Assembly: GCA_016125255.1 (NCBI GenBank)
Contig: WGMD01000003.1
Span: 124,001 to 188,000 of the forward strand
From: Planctomycetota bacterium
Lineage (GTDB): Bacteria; Planctomycetota; Phycisphaerae; Phycisphaerales; Zrk34
DNA length: 64,000 nucleotides
Direction of reading: 5' to 3'
Shown: positions 1-7,487 of the stretch, piece by piece
Position numbering within the stretch: the first letter of the stretch is position 1
Layout of the letters: every line of letters starts with the position of its first letter
Notes under the pieces: generated by a model
Databases searched by the model: none
Seen by the model: only the letters and a program-made list of their open reading frames with translations
Told to the model about the DNA's origin: nothing
Made by a program: the position numbers and the translations under genes

Positions 1-520
1 CGCCCGGCTCCATCTCACGCCGGCGAACGTGCCCTACGCCCAGCGCGAACAGCTTATGCGCCGGCAGCAGCTTGTACGCCGCACATCCCGTGCGCCGCAT
101 CAGGTACTGACAATGCTTGTCCATCGAATACGGATGCGGGACTTTGAGCGTGGTCCACAACCGGTATTGACTGCCGGGCGTCTGCTTGTCGGTCGAGCGG
201 ATGACGACGTGCCCGCTGAACGGGTCGTCATTGAACATCCATTCGAATGCCGCGTTGAGCTTGTCTTCGGGGACGTTCCATGCGACCAGCGCCCCCGGCG
301 CCAGGTTGGTACTCATCATCGTCTGCCGCACGCGGCGGATCGTCCCGCCTTCGAGCATCGCCCGGATGCGCTCGATGACAATTTCAGGTTCGAGGCCCGA
401 CGCTTCGGCGATGAAGCCGATCGGATCGCGCACGAAACCCTGCACCTTGTCTTCGCTCACCGAAAGCAGTTGCTTGTTGATGGGGTCGTCAATACCGATG
501 GGGATCGTCGAATGGCTCAT
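1..520 (-). CDS. Lrp/AsnC-like protein (siroheme-decarboxylase-like), 3' end outside window
   Basis: The first 173 codons of a minus-strand gene are visible, starting at the ATG at 520. The start of the protein looks like a helix-turn-helix segment ending in a GGTIRRVRQTM stretch, followed by an alpha/beta segment (GALVAWNVPEDKL, then YRLWTTLKVP). This order resembles Lrp/AsnC proteins of the AhbA/AhbB siroheme decarboxylase group, which pair a winged helix with an AsnC ligand domain. No haem-pathway gene is nearby, so the assignment rests on pattern alone. It lies 60 bp downstream of the pseudopilin on the same strand and could be the last gene of that transcript or start its own. A general Lrp-type regulator is the main alternative. 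Confidence 0.45.
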   Translation of the reverse strand, partial: MSHSTIPIGIDDPINKQLLSVSEDKVQGFVRDPIGFIAEASGLEPEIVIERIRAMLEGGTIRRVRQTMMSTNLAPGALVAWNVPEDKLNAAFEWMFNDDPFSGHVVIRSTDKQTPGSQYRLWTTLKVPHPYSMDKHCQYLMRRTGCAAYKLLPAHKLFALGVGHVRRREMEPG

Positions 521-579
521 GTCGTCATTGTAGACGATCCCGCGCCCGCGCCCAGCCGGGCGGCGGAGGCGATGATGCG

Positions 580-1278
580 TCAATTCAGATCCTTGCCCTC
601 GATCCCGCCCCAGGTCCAGTCGGTGTTGGGCAGGCCCAGCCAGGTGACGGACGTGAGATTGATCTCGCTCCATGCGTAGAACCCGACGTGCCCGTCGAGA
701 AACGCCGAATTTTCCCCGCCGGCGTTGGCGTACTCCAGGGTGTCGGTGACGAGTCCCATTTCAGCGCGGCAGTGCAGGGCAATGAGTTTTGCGGGATAGG
801 TGACGTTGCTCATCCCCCACGATCGGAGCGTTGAGCTTTGCGGCAGGCGGTACATTTTCGTCTGCCAGTAGTAGCTGTAGTTGACGACCGCATCGACGGG
901 CCCTTCCGTGTCGGTCAGGTGCGCCGCCGCGGTCATCGGGCCGTATTGCCACTTCCACCACGCCGCCCAGTAGCCGGGGTCGTTCTTGTCATTGGGGCAG
1001 TGCAGGTACCGCCGGTCGCTGACGGTGGTGGGCATTTCGTAGATGTCCAGCACGCTCATGTGCGGATAGTTGCGCCCCGAGTAGGGGAGCTTGGCGATGT
1101 TCGCGGCCGCATAGCCGGTCACGCTGATGATGCTCTGGCGCATGTTGGAATAGCAGACGACGCGCCGCGCCGTCGCCCTGGCCTGGTTCATCGCCGGCAG
1201 GAGCAGCGCGATGAGCATCGCGATGATCGTCACGACGACGAGCAGTTCGATGAGCGTAAAGGCGCGGCGGGTCTTCAT
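580..1278 (-). CDS. pseudopilin-like protein with prepilin N-methylation motif (DUF1559-like)
   Basis: This 232-residue protein has a short basic leader (MKTRRA) and then FTLIELLVV, the type IV prepilin processing site. Phe7 is the expected first mature residue and Glu11 the conserved Glu at +5. A hydrophobic helix runs to about residue 27. Near the C-terminus [10 protein letters not shown] matches the small motif that closes many planctomycete DUF1559-type pseudopilins. I chose the ATG at 1278 over an upstream TTG at 1290 because the leader is then of normal length and GGA lies just upstream. It is the last gene of the left sigma/anti-sigma cassette. The middle of the gene ([18 protein letters not shown]) recurs in the chimeric gene at 2067-2396. 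Expected to be an inner-membrane or periplasmic fibre-type protein; the substrate is unknown. Confidence 0.8.
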   Translation of the reverse strand: MKTRRAFTLIELLVVVTIIAMLIALLLPAMNQARATARRVVCYSNMRQSIISVTGYAAANIAKLPYSGRNYPHMSVLDIYEMPTTVSDRRYLHCPNDKNDPGYWAAWWKWQYGPMTAAAHLTDTEGPVDAVVNYSYYWQTKMYRLPQSSTLRSWGMSNVTYPAKLIALHCRAEMGLVTDTLEYANAGGENSAFLDGHVGFYAWSEINLTSVTWLGLPNTDWTWGGIEGKDLN

Positions 1279-1332
1279 GGACGTTTCCAACAGCCGCCGC
1301 TCAACGAGCGGCGCGCGACCGTTGCGTCGCGG

Positions 1333-2067
1333 CTATTTGCGACGACGCGTCACGAGCATGGCGAACAACCCCAGGCCGGCGGGCAGCGCGGCGGGCGCGG
1401 GAATGATGTGCAGCGCCATCGCATTCAAAAACGCCTGCCCGCCGCCGGTGGCTTTGACGTCGATGGCTGTCTGGCCGGTGAAGATGATGGTGACGATCTC
1501 GGCGTTGTGCGTGCCGGCCGCGCCGAGACTGGCGATCGAGAATGTCGAGAGGGTCGCGCCGGGCGTGTAGGTGCCGGCGCCGGCGCCTGTGAAGGTTCCG
1601 GCACGGATCACCCAGCTCTGGCTGCTGTTGGTATTGCGGTTGTCGGCCATCAGCAACTGCAGACGATATATCTTTGAGGCATCGAGTCCGACGACCGCCA
1701 TGTCAGCCGCGCCGTTGCCGAACAAGGTGGAGTCGAGCAGCGTGTTGAGCGCAGCGCTGAAGGGACCGGAAGGGAAGATGCCGCTGGTGGCTCCCGATCC
1801 CGCGACATAGCGGAAGGTGCCGGGCGTGTTGGCGGGGCCTTCGAAGAAGGACCCGCTCGCCATCGCCTTGAACAGCACGCCGTTGACGGTCTGAGCATTG
1901 TTGGCGTTGATGACGTTCGCGCCGCTGACGTAAATGCCGTCGGCGGAAATCTGCGTCGCGCTTGTCAGCGTCGCCTGCGTGACGGAGATGACGGCGGCGC
2001 GTGATTCAACGGTCAGGCCGGCGAGCAGCACAAGGAAGATGCCCGGGATCAGTCGGTGGCGTTTCAT
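1333..2067 (-). CDS. secreted protein with PEP-CTERM-like C-terminal sorting signal
   Basis: A 244-residue secreted protein. It has a signal peptide (MKRHRLIPGIFLVLLAGL, cleavage expected after ESRAA), a beta-rich body, and a C-terminal signal made of PAPAALPAGLGLF, a short hydrophobic stretch and RRRK. This is the three-part layout of PEP-CTERM proteins, which are cleaved by an exosortase, although the motif here is PAPAALPAG rather than PEP. No exosortase gene is in the window. The start ATG shares one base with the stop of the chimeric gene upstream (TGATG), with GGAGAA as ribosome-binding site about 8 nt upstream, so translation is probably coupled. The body shares the pattern VxGVxF/VNSVNLGF with the neighbour at 2445-3170, suggesting a common fold. 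Function unknown. Confidence 0.75.
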   Translation of the reverse strand: MKRHRLIPGIFLVLLAGLTVESRAAVISVTQATLTSATQISADGIYVSGANVINANNAQTVNGVLFKAMASGSFFEGPANTPGTFRYVAGSGATSGIFPSGPFSAALNTLLDSTLFGNGAADMAVVGLDASKIYRLQLLMADNRNTNSSQSWVIRAGTFTGAGAGTYTPGATLSTFSIASLGAAGTHNAEIVTIIFTGQTAIDVKATGGGQAFLNAMALHIIPAPAALPAGLGLFAMLVTRRRK

Positions 2068-2396
2068 CACTGGTTTTCTCCGATTTTCGATGGATAAGTG
2101 GGTGAAGAGGTTTGGCGGGCGACATGCGACCGGGGAACGTCCGCGACCGGGTCGGACGCTTTGTAAACTTCGACGTTGTCGATCACCACGCCGTAGGGAT
2201 GGGTCGGCTCGTTGATGTCGTTGGGGTAATGCAGATAGCGGCGGCCGCTGATGGTCGTGGGCATTTCGCAGATATCCAGCACGCTCATCTGCGGGCCATT
2301 CCGCCCGGAAAACGGCGGCAGCAGCGCGATCAGAAGCGCGATGATCGTCACGACGATCAGAAGCTCGATGAAGGTGAAGGCATGCTGGTCACGCAT
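2067..2396 (-). pseudogene. chimeric remnant: pseudopilin head fused to anti-sigma (FecR) tail
   Basis: An open frame of 109 residues. Residues 6-26 (AFTFIELLIVVTIIALLIALL) are a prepilin head. Next comes GRNGPQMSVLDICEMPTT, an internal block of the pseudopilin at 580-1278, with about 36 residues between the two parts missing. From THPYGVVIDNVE to the end (KIGENQ) it matches the last 45 or so residues of the FecR protein at 3167-4714 (HPYGVVIDDVE ... EIGETQ). The match continues through the stop and ribosome-binding site into the next gene (GGAGAA then ATGAAACG at both junctions). The simplest reading is a tandem duplication of an anti-sigma/PEP/pseudopilin unit followed by a deletion joining pseudopilin to anti-sigma. 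It may still be translated, since the frame is open, but is unlikely to be a normal pseudopilin. Confidence 0.8.
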
Positions 2397-2409
2397 GGTG
2401 TAATTCCGT

Positions 2410-2438
2410 CAAGCCGGGGACGGCTGTCCCCGGGCTTG
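2410..2438. repeat. intercistronic hairpin
   Basis: CAAGCC-GGGGAC and GTCCCC-GGGCTTG face each other around a 4-base loop, in the gap between the PEP-CTERM-like gene at 2445-3170 and the chimeric gene. There is no T-run, so it is more likely a processing or REP-like hairpin than an intrinsic terminator. Confidence 0.6.
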
Positions 2439-2444
2439 AGACAT

Positions 2445-3170
2445 TCAACGCCGGCGGCGCATCGCCAGCAGGCTCAAAAGCCCCAGACCGGCGGGCAGGG
2501 CGGCGGGCGCGGGAATGAGGCGAAGCTGCATGGCGTTGTACTGCGCGATCGTGTCCGAGGTCGCCGTCAATGTGAAGCTGATGCTGGAGGCGTCGGCAGT
2601 CCATTTGCCGATCACCCATTGCCCGTGCGAGGGGCTGGGCGTGTTGGACAGGTCTGAATCAAGGAACTTGAGTGTGGGCGTGTTCACGTTCGTGTTCAAG
2701 CCCCCGGCGGCGATTGTCTCAGCGCGGTTGTTGGTGAAGGCGCGCCAGTCGCCGACCCACAACTGGATCAGGTAATCCTGTCCGACGGAGAGATTGCCGA
2801 AGGTGAACGTCATGACGTTGCTCCAGGCGCGGGCCTGGGTGCCCAGGACCGCCCGGTAGTTGGCTCCGTCGGGGCCGCCCATCACGGGCGCCGAGATGTT
2901 GCCGGTGTTCCCGCCCCCACCCGATTCGCTGAACGTCACGGTCCACGCGGGGTTGTTGAATCCGAGGTTGACGCTGTTGACCACGGCGCTGGGATTGTTG
3001 TACGCCAGGCCGACATCGCGGCCGAACACCTGCGTGCCCAGTGTGCTGACATCGCTCCCGGCGACGATTTCCTGAGGGGTCTGCCAGGTGACGATGGCGG
3101 CGCGTACGTGCGGGGCGACGCCGGCGAACAGTACGGCGGCGAGGGTGGCGATCCGAGTGTGACGTTTCAT
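2445..3170 (-). CDS. secreted protein with PEP-CTERM-like C-terminal sorting signal
   Basis: A 241-residue protein with signal peptide (MKRHTRIATLAAVLFAGVAP, then HVRAA), a beta-rich body containing a Gly-rich loop (SESGGGGNTG), and the C-terminal signal IPAPAALPAGLGLLSLLAM followed by RRRR. The ATG at 3170 overlaps the stop of the anti-sigma gene by four bases (ATGA) with GGAGAA just upstream, so the two are probably translated as a coupled pair. The first residues of the mature part (VGLAYNNPSAVVNSVNLGF) resemble the neighbouring paralogue at 1333-2067, but the two bodies have diverged. It may be the surface protein whose export or state is reported to the linked anti-sigma factor; that is inference. 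Confidence 0.75.
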   Translation of the reverse strand: MKRHTRIATLAAVLFAGVAPHVRAAIVTWQTPQEIVAGSDVSTLGTQVFGRDVGLAYNNPSAVVNSVNLGFNNPAWTVTFSESGGGGNTGNISAPVMGGPDGANYRAVLGTQARAWSNVMTFTFGNLSVGQDYLIQLWVGDWRAFTNNRAETIAAGGLNTNVNTPTLKFLDSDLSNTPSPSHGQWVIGKWTADASSISFTLTATSDTIAQYNAMQLRLIPAPAALPAGLGLLSLLAMRRRR

Positions 3171-4714
3171 GGCTGGGTTTCTCCGATTTCTGATGCGTGA
3201 GCGGGTGATGGGGTTTGGCGATTGAGATTCGACCGTGTATCGTCCGCGGCCTTGTCGGATGCGGCGTGAAGCTCGACATCGTCGATCACCACGCCGTAGG
3301 GGTGCGAATTGGCGGCGGTTTCAAAGCGGAGCGTGACATGCTCCGATCGGGCCGTGAACGACAGCGACTGCGGCTGCCAGCCCGGTTCATTGAGCCGGTC
3401 GAAATGCTCGGGCTGATGAACCTCGAACGTCTGATCCATCAGCGTGCCCTGATCGTCGATGACCTGCACGCGAATCGACTGTACGGGCGGACTGCGAGGC
3501 GCGTCGAATCGTCCGGTCAGATCGAAACGCAGCGTGTAGCGCTCGCCGGAGACGACGGCGAGCGTCTGCTCGGCGATCATGTGTTGATTGGGAAAGTTGT
3601 TGAGACTCAGCGCATCGTCGCCATCGGCGGCCTTCCAGAATGTCGGGCCGAAGAGCCAGTTGCCCGAGCCGGTGAGGGTCCAGTGCGCGAGCGTGTTGTC
3701 CGCATCGTTCGGGGCGCCGCCGTTTGCAAGTTTCAGATCCCACACGCCGCCGAAGCGGCTGGGCGTGGGGAGGCGGGCGGATTCAAAGCTGCCGTTGCGG
3801 ACGAGATTCACCTGGAAGCGACCGGCCGCATCGAAGCGCGCGGCCTGGCCGGCCAGCAGGATGCCCGCGCTCACGTCGCCGGGCGCGCGAAGCTCGACTT
3901 TGCCCTCCAGCACACGCAGTTGCCCGGCCCCGACCGCATTGACAGCCAGATCGAAGCGCGTGCCCAGATCAATGACGCGCGCCCCGCCGGGCAGATCGAC
4001 CGCGAACCCGTGCGCTTCGGGTCGGACGGCGGCCTGAATCCGACCGGCGATCAGATGGCCGCGGTTGGGGCCGGTCATCTCAAATTCGCACGGGCCGATC
4101 AGATCGACGACGGCGGTGGACTTGAACATGACCTGCGCGCGGCCGGTGGTGAGCATGATCGGGCCGGCCAGGTCGGAGCCGAGGGAAGGGAATGTATCGG
4201 CGTTTTCGAATCGCGCATCGGCGGAAACGTCCGAAAGCATGGCGTACGAAGGCGGTAATGCGAAGCGGGGAGTGGGGAGTGGGGAGTGCGGAGTGGAAGG
4301 GAGGAAGAAGTAGATCAGCGCGGCGGCGACGACGAGTAGTGCGGCGATCGCCGCCTTGAAGATGACCCCTGAACCCTGAACCCTGAACCCTTTTGCGTAC
4401 CAGACGCTTCGCCCCGGGGCGGGCTCAGCGTCGGCGTGGGGGGATGCGGATGGTTCATTCACGCCGATGCTGCCTGCCCTGAGCGAAGTCGAAGGGAGCG
4501 GCGCTTCGCCGCGAAGCGCCGGGTCCGTCGCGCGGGCGCCTTCCCAGTGCAGATGCGCGTGCACCATCACATAGTCGACGTAGCGGTCGCGCTCATCGGG
4601 GCGAGCGGCCAGGTGCGCCATCAGCGCTTCATGCCGCTCGGGCGTCAGCGCGCCCTCGGCGGCGGCGGACAGCAGCGTGTCAAAGTCATCGGGATGGCGC
4701 GGGGCGTCGTTCAT
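3167..4714 (-). CDS. FecR-domain membrane anti-sigma factor with carbohydrate-binding-like ectodomain
   Basis: A 515-residue protein. Residues 1-60 form a cytoplasmic helical domain suited to bind the sigma factor, 61-118 a low-complexity linker, about 119-138 one membrane helix, and about 185-290 a FecR-like domain (GRAQVMFKSTAVVDLIGPCE, RVIDLGTRFDL, LRVLEGKVEL). Residues 303-495 form a beta-sandwich resembling DUF642 or CBM4_9 modules (LVRNGSFESARLPTPSRFGG near its start). The ATG at 4714 overlaps the sigma stop by four bases (ATGA), which decides the start over longer reading frames. The family normally holds an ECF sigma factor at the membrane until an external signal arrives. The linkers on both sides of the membrane helix are encoded by dispersed repeats (4266-4496). 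The paralogue at 5931-7487 shares the FecR part but has a different C-terminal domain. Confidence 0.8.
   Translation of the reverse strand: MNDAPRHPDDFDTLLSAAAEGALTPERHEALMAHLAARPDERDRYVDYVMVHAHLHWEGARATDPALRGEAPLPSTSLRAGSIGVNEPSASPHADAEPAPGRSVWYAKGFRVQGSGVIFKAAIAALLVVAAALIYFFLPSTPHSPLPTPRFALPPSYAMLSDVSADARFENADTFPSLGSDLAGPIMLTTGRAQVMFKSTAVVDLIGPCEFEMTGPNRGHLIAGRIQAAVRPEAHGFAVDLPGGARVIDLGTRFDLAVNAVGAGQLRVLEGKVELRAPGDVSAGILLAGQAARFDAAGRFQVNLVRNGSFESARLPTPSRFGGVWDLKLANGGAPNDADNTLAHWTLTGSGNWLFGPTFWKAADGDDALSLNNFPNQHMIAEQTLAVVSGERYTLRFDLTGRFDAPRSPPVQSIRVQVIDDQGTLMDQTFEVHQPEHFDRLNEPGWQPQSLSFTARSEHVTLRFETAANSHPYGVVIDDVELHAASDKAADDTRSNLNRQTPSPAHASEIGETQP
4266..4496. repeat. three dispersed repeats inside the anti-sigma coding sequence
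   Basis: 4266-4300 is a GGGGAGTG-type tandem repeat, 4367-4390 is three copies of CCCTGAA, and 4474-4496 is the widespread TGCCCTGAGCGAAGTCGAAG element. They encode the linkers around the membrane helix: STPHSPLPTPR, GFRVQGSG and LPSTSLRAGS. The first type also occurs in non-coding DNA at 61980-62100. Confidence 0.7.
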
Positions 4715-5232
4715 GATTGAGCGGCGAGGGTCTTTCGGATGCACTCGAGCAAGGCGAGTCGGGCTCGGTGCAGGGCGACGCGGACGGCCCCCCCGCTGCG
4801 CTGCGTCTGCGAAGCGATGGCGTCGATATCGAACTGCCCGTCGTAACGGAGCGTGATCATCCGCCGGGCCGGTTCGGGCAGCTTCGTGAGGCACTGCCGC
4901 AGTGCGGCCAGCCGGGGCTCGCCCATCGGGGCCGCCGCCGCCCGCTGGGCCAGATCGGCCAGCAGCGATTCGTCCACCGGCTTGAGCCGATCGCGCCGTT
5001 TGCGTTTAAGATGAGCCAGACACTGGAAATACGCGACTCTGAACGCCCAAGCCGCAAAATCCTCGGTTTCCGACCATTCCTCCGCCTTGGCGACCAGCAC
5101 CATGTTCGTTTCCTGAAGCACATCCTCCGCCGCGTCGGGTTGGGCGAGGAGGGTCAGGATATATCCGTATAACTGCCGCTGGCAGGATGTGATACGATGA
5201 ACCAGCAGTTGTTGCGGACTGAGGTTTGACAT
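4711..5232 (-). CDS. ECF-type RNA polymerase sigma factor
   Basis: A 173-residue sigma-70 family protein with only regions 2 and 4. Region 2 includes DAAEDVLQETNMVLVAKAEE and FAAWAFRVAYFQCLAHLKRK. Region 4 includes LPEPARRMITLRYDG and the helix-turn-helix IASQTQRSGGAVRVALHRAR. Length is normal for an ECF factor. It starts the left cassette and overlaps the FecR anti-sigma gene by four bases. Its promoter region is shared with the divergent sigma gene at 5407, so both may be expressed together or control each other. Cognate promoters were not identified. Confidence 0.88.
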   Translation of the reverse strand: MSNLSPQQLLVHRITSCQRQLYGYILTLLAQPDAAEDVLQETNMVLVAKAEEWSETEDFAAWAFRVAYFQCLAHLKRKRRDRLKPVDESLLADLAQRAAAAPMGEPRLAALRQCLTKLPEPARRMITLRYDGQFDIDAIASQTQRSGGAVRVALHRARLALLECIRKTLAAQS

Positions 5233-5406
5233 AGTGTGGGCGTACTCCGCCGGCGTTCAGGGCTGATAGTAAAGTAGCGCTTCGGAGAGAAATGTTACAG
5301 CGGACAAAAAAATCTTATCGCCCACGGTGACAAAACCCGCCGTGGCGGCGCATAAGGAGAGACGAGGTCATTTCCGTCGGTCTGGATGAATCGAGAGGCA
5401 CGTTTG
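5233..5406. promoter_or_regulatory. divergent promoter region between two ECF sigma operons
   Basis: 174 bp separate the two divergent sigma genes. It contains an A-rich stretch (5305-5312), a CCACGG/CCGTGG inverted pair (5322-5327 and 5340-5345) and AAGGAGAG at 5353-5360. No convincing sigma-70 hexamer pair was found, which would fit autoregulation by the ECF factors, but that is inference. Confidence 0.5.
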
Positions 5407-5934
5407 ATGGGATCAATCTCCCGTAAAGACCAGTTGACCCGCCAGTTGATGGCGTCCCAGTCGCGCCTTTACGCCTACATCGTAACGCTGGTCCACGACC
5501 CGGACCGGGCGCACGACATTCTTCAGAACGCCAACGTCATCATGCTCGGCAAGCTCGACGAGCTGGACGCGGCGACCGAGTTCCTTCCGTGGGCGTACCG
5601 CGTGGCGTATTTCGAAGTGCTCAGCGCCCGGCGGGACCTGGCGCGGGATCGCCATCAGTTCAGCGAGTCGTTCGTCGAAACCCTCGCCGACGCCGCCGCG
5701 TCCCGTGCGGGTCGCTACGAGGATCGCACGCGCGCGCTTTACCACTGTCTTGATCAGCTCGCGCCCGATCAGCGGAAGATCATCGAGAAGCGCTACATGG
5801 CGGACGGGTCCGTCGAGTCGCTGGCCGCGGAGATGCGGCGGCCGTACGGATCGGTGCGTCAATCGCTGTATCGCATCCGCATGGCGCTGGTCGATTGCGT
5901 TCGTCGACAGATGGCGACGGAGGAGCACGCATGA
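5407..5934 (+). CDS. ECF-type RNA polymerase sigma factor
   Basis: Sigma-70 region 2 (DRAHDILQNANVIMLGKLDE, FLPWAYRVAYFEVLSARRD) and region 4 (LAPDQRKIIEKRYMADGS, then LAAEMRRPYGSVRQSLYRIR) are present in 175 residues. I chose the ATG at 5407, preceded by AGAGG with 8-nt spacing; an ATG at 5386 would add seven residues but has no ribosome-binding site. The stop overlaps the anti-sigma ATG by four bases (ATGA). It is a paralogue of the sigma at 4711-5232, with the same length and placement, and starts the right-hand cassette. It is expected to be held by the FecR protein encoded next. Confidence 0.85.
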   Translation: MGSISRKDQLTRQLMASQSRLYAYIVTLVHDPDRAHDILQNANVIMLGKLDELDAATEFLPWAYRVAYFEVLSARRDLARDRHQFSESFVETLADAAASRAGRYEDRTRALYHCLDQLAPDQRKIIEKRYMADGSVESLAAEMRRPYGSVRQSLYRIRMALVDCVRRQMATEEHA

Positions 5935-7487
5935 GCATGGCGACCCCGGAGCTAATCGAACGGATCATGGGGCAGCTCGACGCGCGTCTCGACGCCGACG
6001 AAACGAAAGCGCTCGAGCAGACGCTGGCGGGCGACGTGGCGGCGATGGCGCTGTATCTGGATCTTCTGGACCTGCACGCCACGCTGAGCTGGAAGAACCG
6101 GCAGGCCCAGCCGTCGGAAGCGGCGATGCCGGCGCTCATCCTCGAAGAAACGAATCGGGGGGACGAGGGGTTCAGGGTTCGGGGTTCAGGGTTCAGGAAA
6201 TGGGCGGTCGCCGCCGCAATGCTCATTGGCGCGACGATCGCGATGGCCATCTACTTGTTGTCTTTCACACCGCACGCCGCACACCGCACGCCGCACGCCA
6301 CATCACCCGTGGCGCTGATGTCCAACGTGTCGGACGATGCGCGTTTCGGGGCGCGGTCGATGCCGGTGCTGCTGGGCTCGGATTTGTCGCCGGGCATGAT
6401 CGCCCTGGACGCGGGCGAGGCGCAGGTGATGTTCCACAGCGGGGCGGTGATCGACCTGTCGGGCCGGTGCGAATTTGACGTGCGTGGCGTCAACGGCGGC
6501 GAGCTTCATCGCGGATTGCTGCACGCCTTCGTGCCGCGCAGCGCCGCGGGGTTCACGGTCACGACGCCCGACGGCGTGAAAGTCGTCGATCTGGGCACGG
6601 AGTTCACGCTGCTGGTGACGCCGGACGAACGCACGGAACTGAAGGTCCTTCGCGGGAAAGTCGAGCTTGTCACGCCGACGGGCGTGCGTCATCGCGTGCT
6701 CGGCGGTGAGGAATGGACGATCGATCACGCGGGTCTCGCCGCGCAGATCAACTCGGCGACGACGCAGTGGCGTCGCTACGTCGAGCGGATCGACACGGAC
6801 GCGGCACTCGTCGCGCATTACCGCTTCGACGGCGACGCGGTCAATTCGACGGAATTGCGCGAGGATCATGACGATGCGCGGCTGGCGGGCCGGATCGCCG
6901 GTCCGACGCCCGACGACGGTCGGCTGCCGGGCAAGTCGTCGCTGCGCTTCGCCGGGATGCCGGGCAACGATCATGTCGAATTGGGGCAGAGCGCCGGATG
7001 GGGCGCGACGTTCAGCGGGTCGTTCACCGTCGCGATCTGGTTCAAGGTCGATCGCTTCGATGCACCTTATCACACGCTCATCGCCGTGCCGGACCGTCAA
7101 TGGCGACTCGTTCGCATGGGCGAGTCGTCGAAGCTGGTGTTCAACACCGGCTGGCCCAAGGGCGGCGACTCGCTTGAGAGCAAGGTGAATGTGGACGACG
7201 GAAAATGGCACTTGGCGGTGATCGCGATGGAGGTCGTGAGCGAGACGCACGCGATCAAATCTTTCTACATCGACGGCGCGGCGCAGGGCGTGCATGACGT
7301 GCGCCCGCTGCACGCTTCGGATCAGAACGTCTGGCTCGGATACAACCCGGCGGACCCCAAGGGCAACACCTTCAACGGATGGATCGACGAACTGTTCGTC
7401 TTCAATCGGATACTGACCGCGGGCGAGGTCCGCGATCTTTATGAGCATACGGAGCCGAGTTTCGAGTCTCTTGAGAAAGGACAATGA
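5931..7487 (+). CDS. FecR-domain membrane anti-sigma factor with LamG ectodomain
   Basis: A 518-residue protein. Residues 1-60 form a helical cytoplasmic domain, 91-111 a membrane helix (WAVAAAMLIGATIAMAIYLL), about 155-275 a FecR-like domain (GEAQVMFHSGAVIDLSGRCE, KVVDLGTEFTLL, LKVLRGKVEL), and about 283-510 a concanavalin-type LamG domain (ALVAHYRFDGDAV at its start, FNGWIDELFVFNRIL at its end). The SxVSxDARF segment after the membrane is shared with the paralogue at 3167-4714, so the two anti-sigmas share an origin but carry different sensing modules. ATGA overlaps join it to the sigma gene before it and the LamG protein gene after it. Ligand unknown; a glycan or the co-encoded LamG proteins are candidates. 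Confidence 0.82.
   Translation: MSMATPELIERIMGQLDARLDADETKALEQTLAGDVAAMALYLDLLDLHATLSWKNRQAQPSEAAMPALILEETNRGDEGFRVRGSGFRKWAVAAAMLIGATIAMAIYLLSFTPHAAHRTPHATSPVALMSNVSDDARFGARSMPVLLGSDLSPGMIALDAGEAQVMFHSGAVIDLSGRCEFDVRGVNGGELHRGLLHAFVPRSAAGFTVTTPDGVKVVDLGTEFTLLVTPDERTELKVLRGKVELVTPTGVRHRVLGGEEWTIDHAGLAAQINSATTQWRRYVERIDTDAALVAHYRFDGDAVNSTELREDHDDARLAGRIAGPTPDDGRLPGKSSLRFAGMPGNDHVELGQSAGWGATFSGSFTVAIWFKVDRFDAPYHTLIAVPDRQWRLVRMGESSKLVFNTGWPKGGDSLESKVNVDDGKWHLAVIAMEVVSETHAIKSFYIDGAAQGVHDVRPLHASDQNVWLGYNPADPKGNTFNGWIDELFVFNRILTAGEVRDLYEHTEPSFESLEKGQ
6167..6307. repeat. tandem repeats flanking the membrane-helix codons of the LamG anti-sigma gene
   Basis: 6167-6197 repeats GGTTCAGG/GGTTCGGG and 6266-6307 repeats CACACCGCACGC. 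They encode GFRVRGSGFRK before the helix and TPHAAHRTPHATSP after it. The placement mirrors that in the divergent anti-sigma gene. Confidence 0.7.

Noticed and set aside
29..679. Plus-strand open frame of 216 residues at the window start
   Set aside because: Antisense to the Lrp/AsnC-like gene and the pseudopilin 3' end; Arg-rich with no motif.
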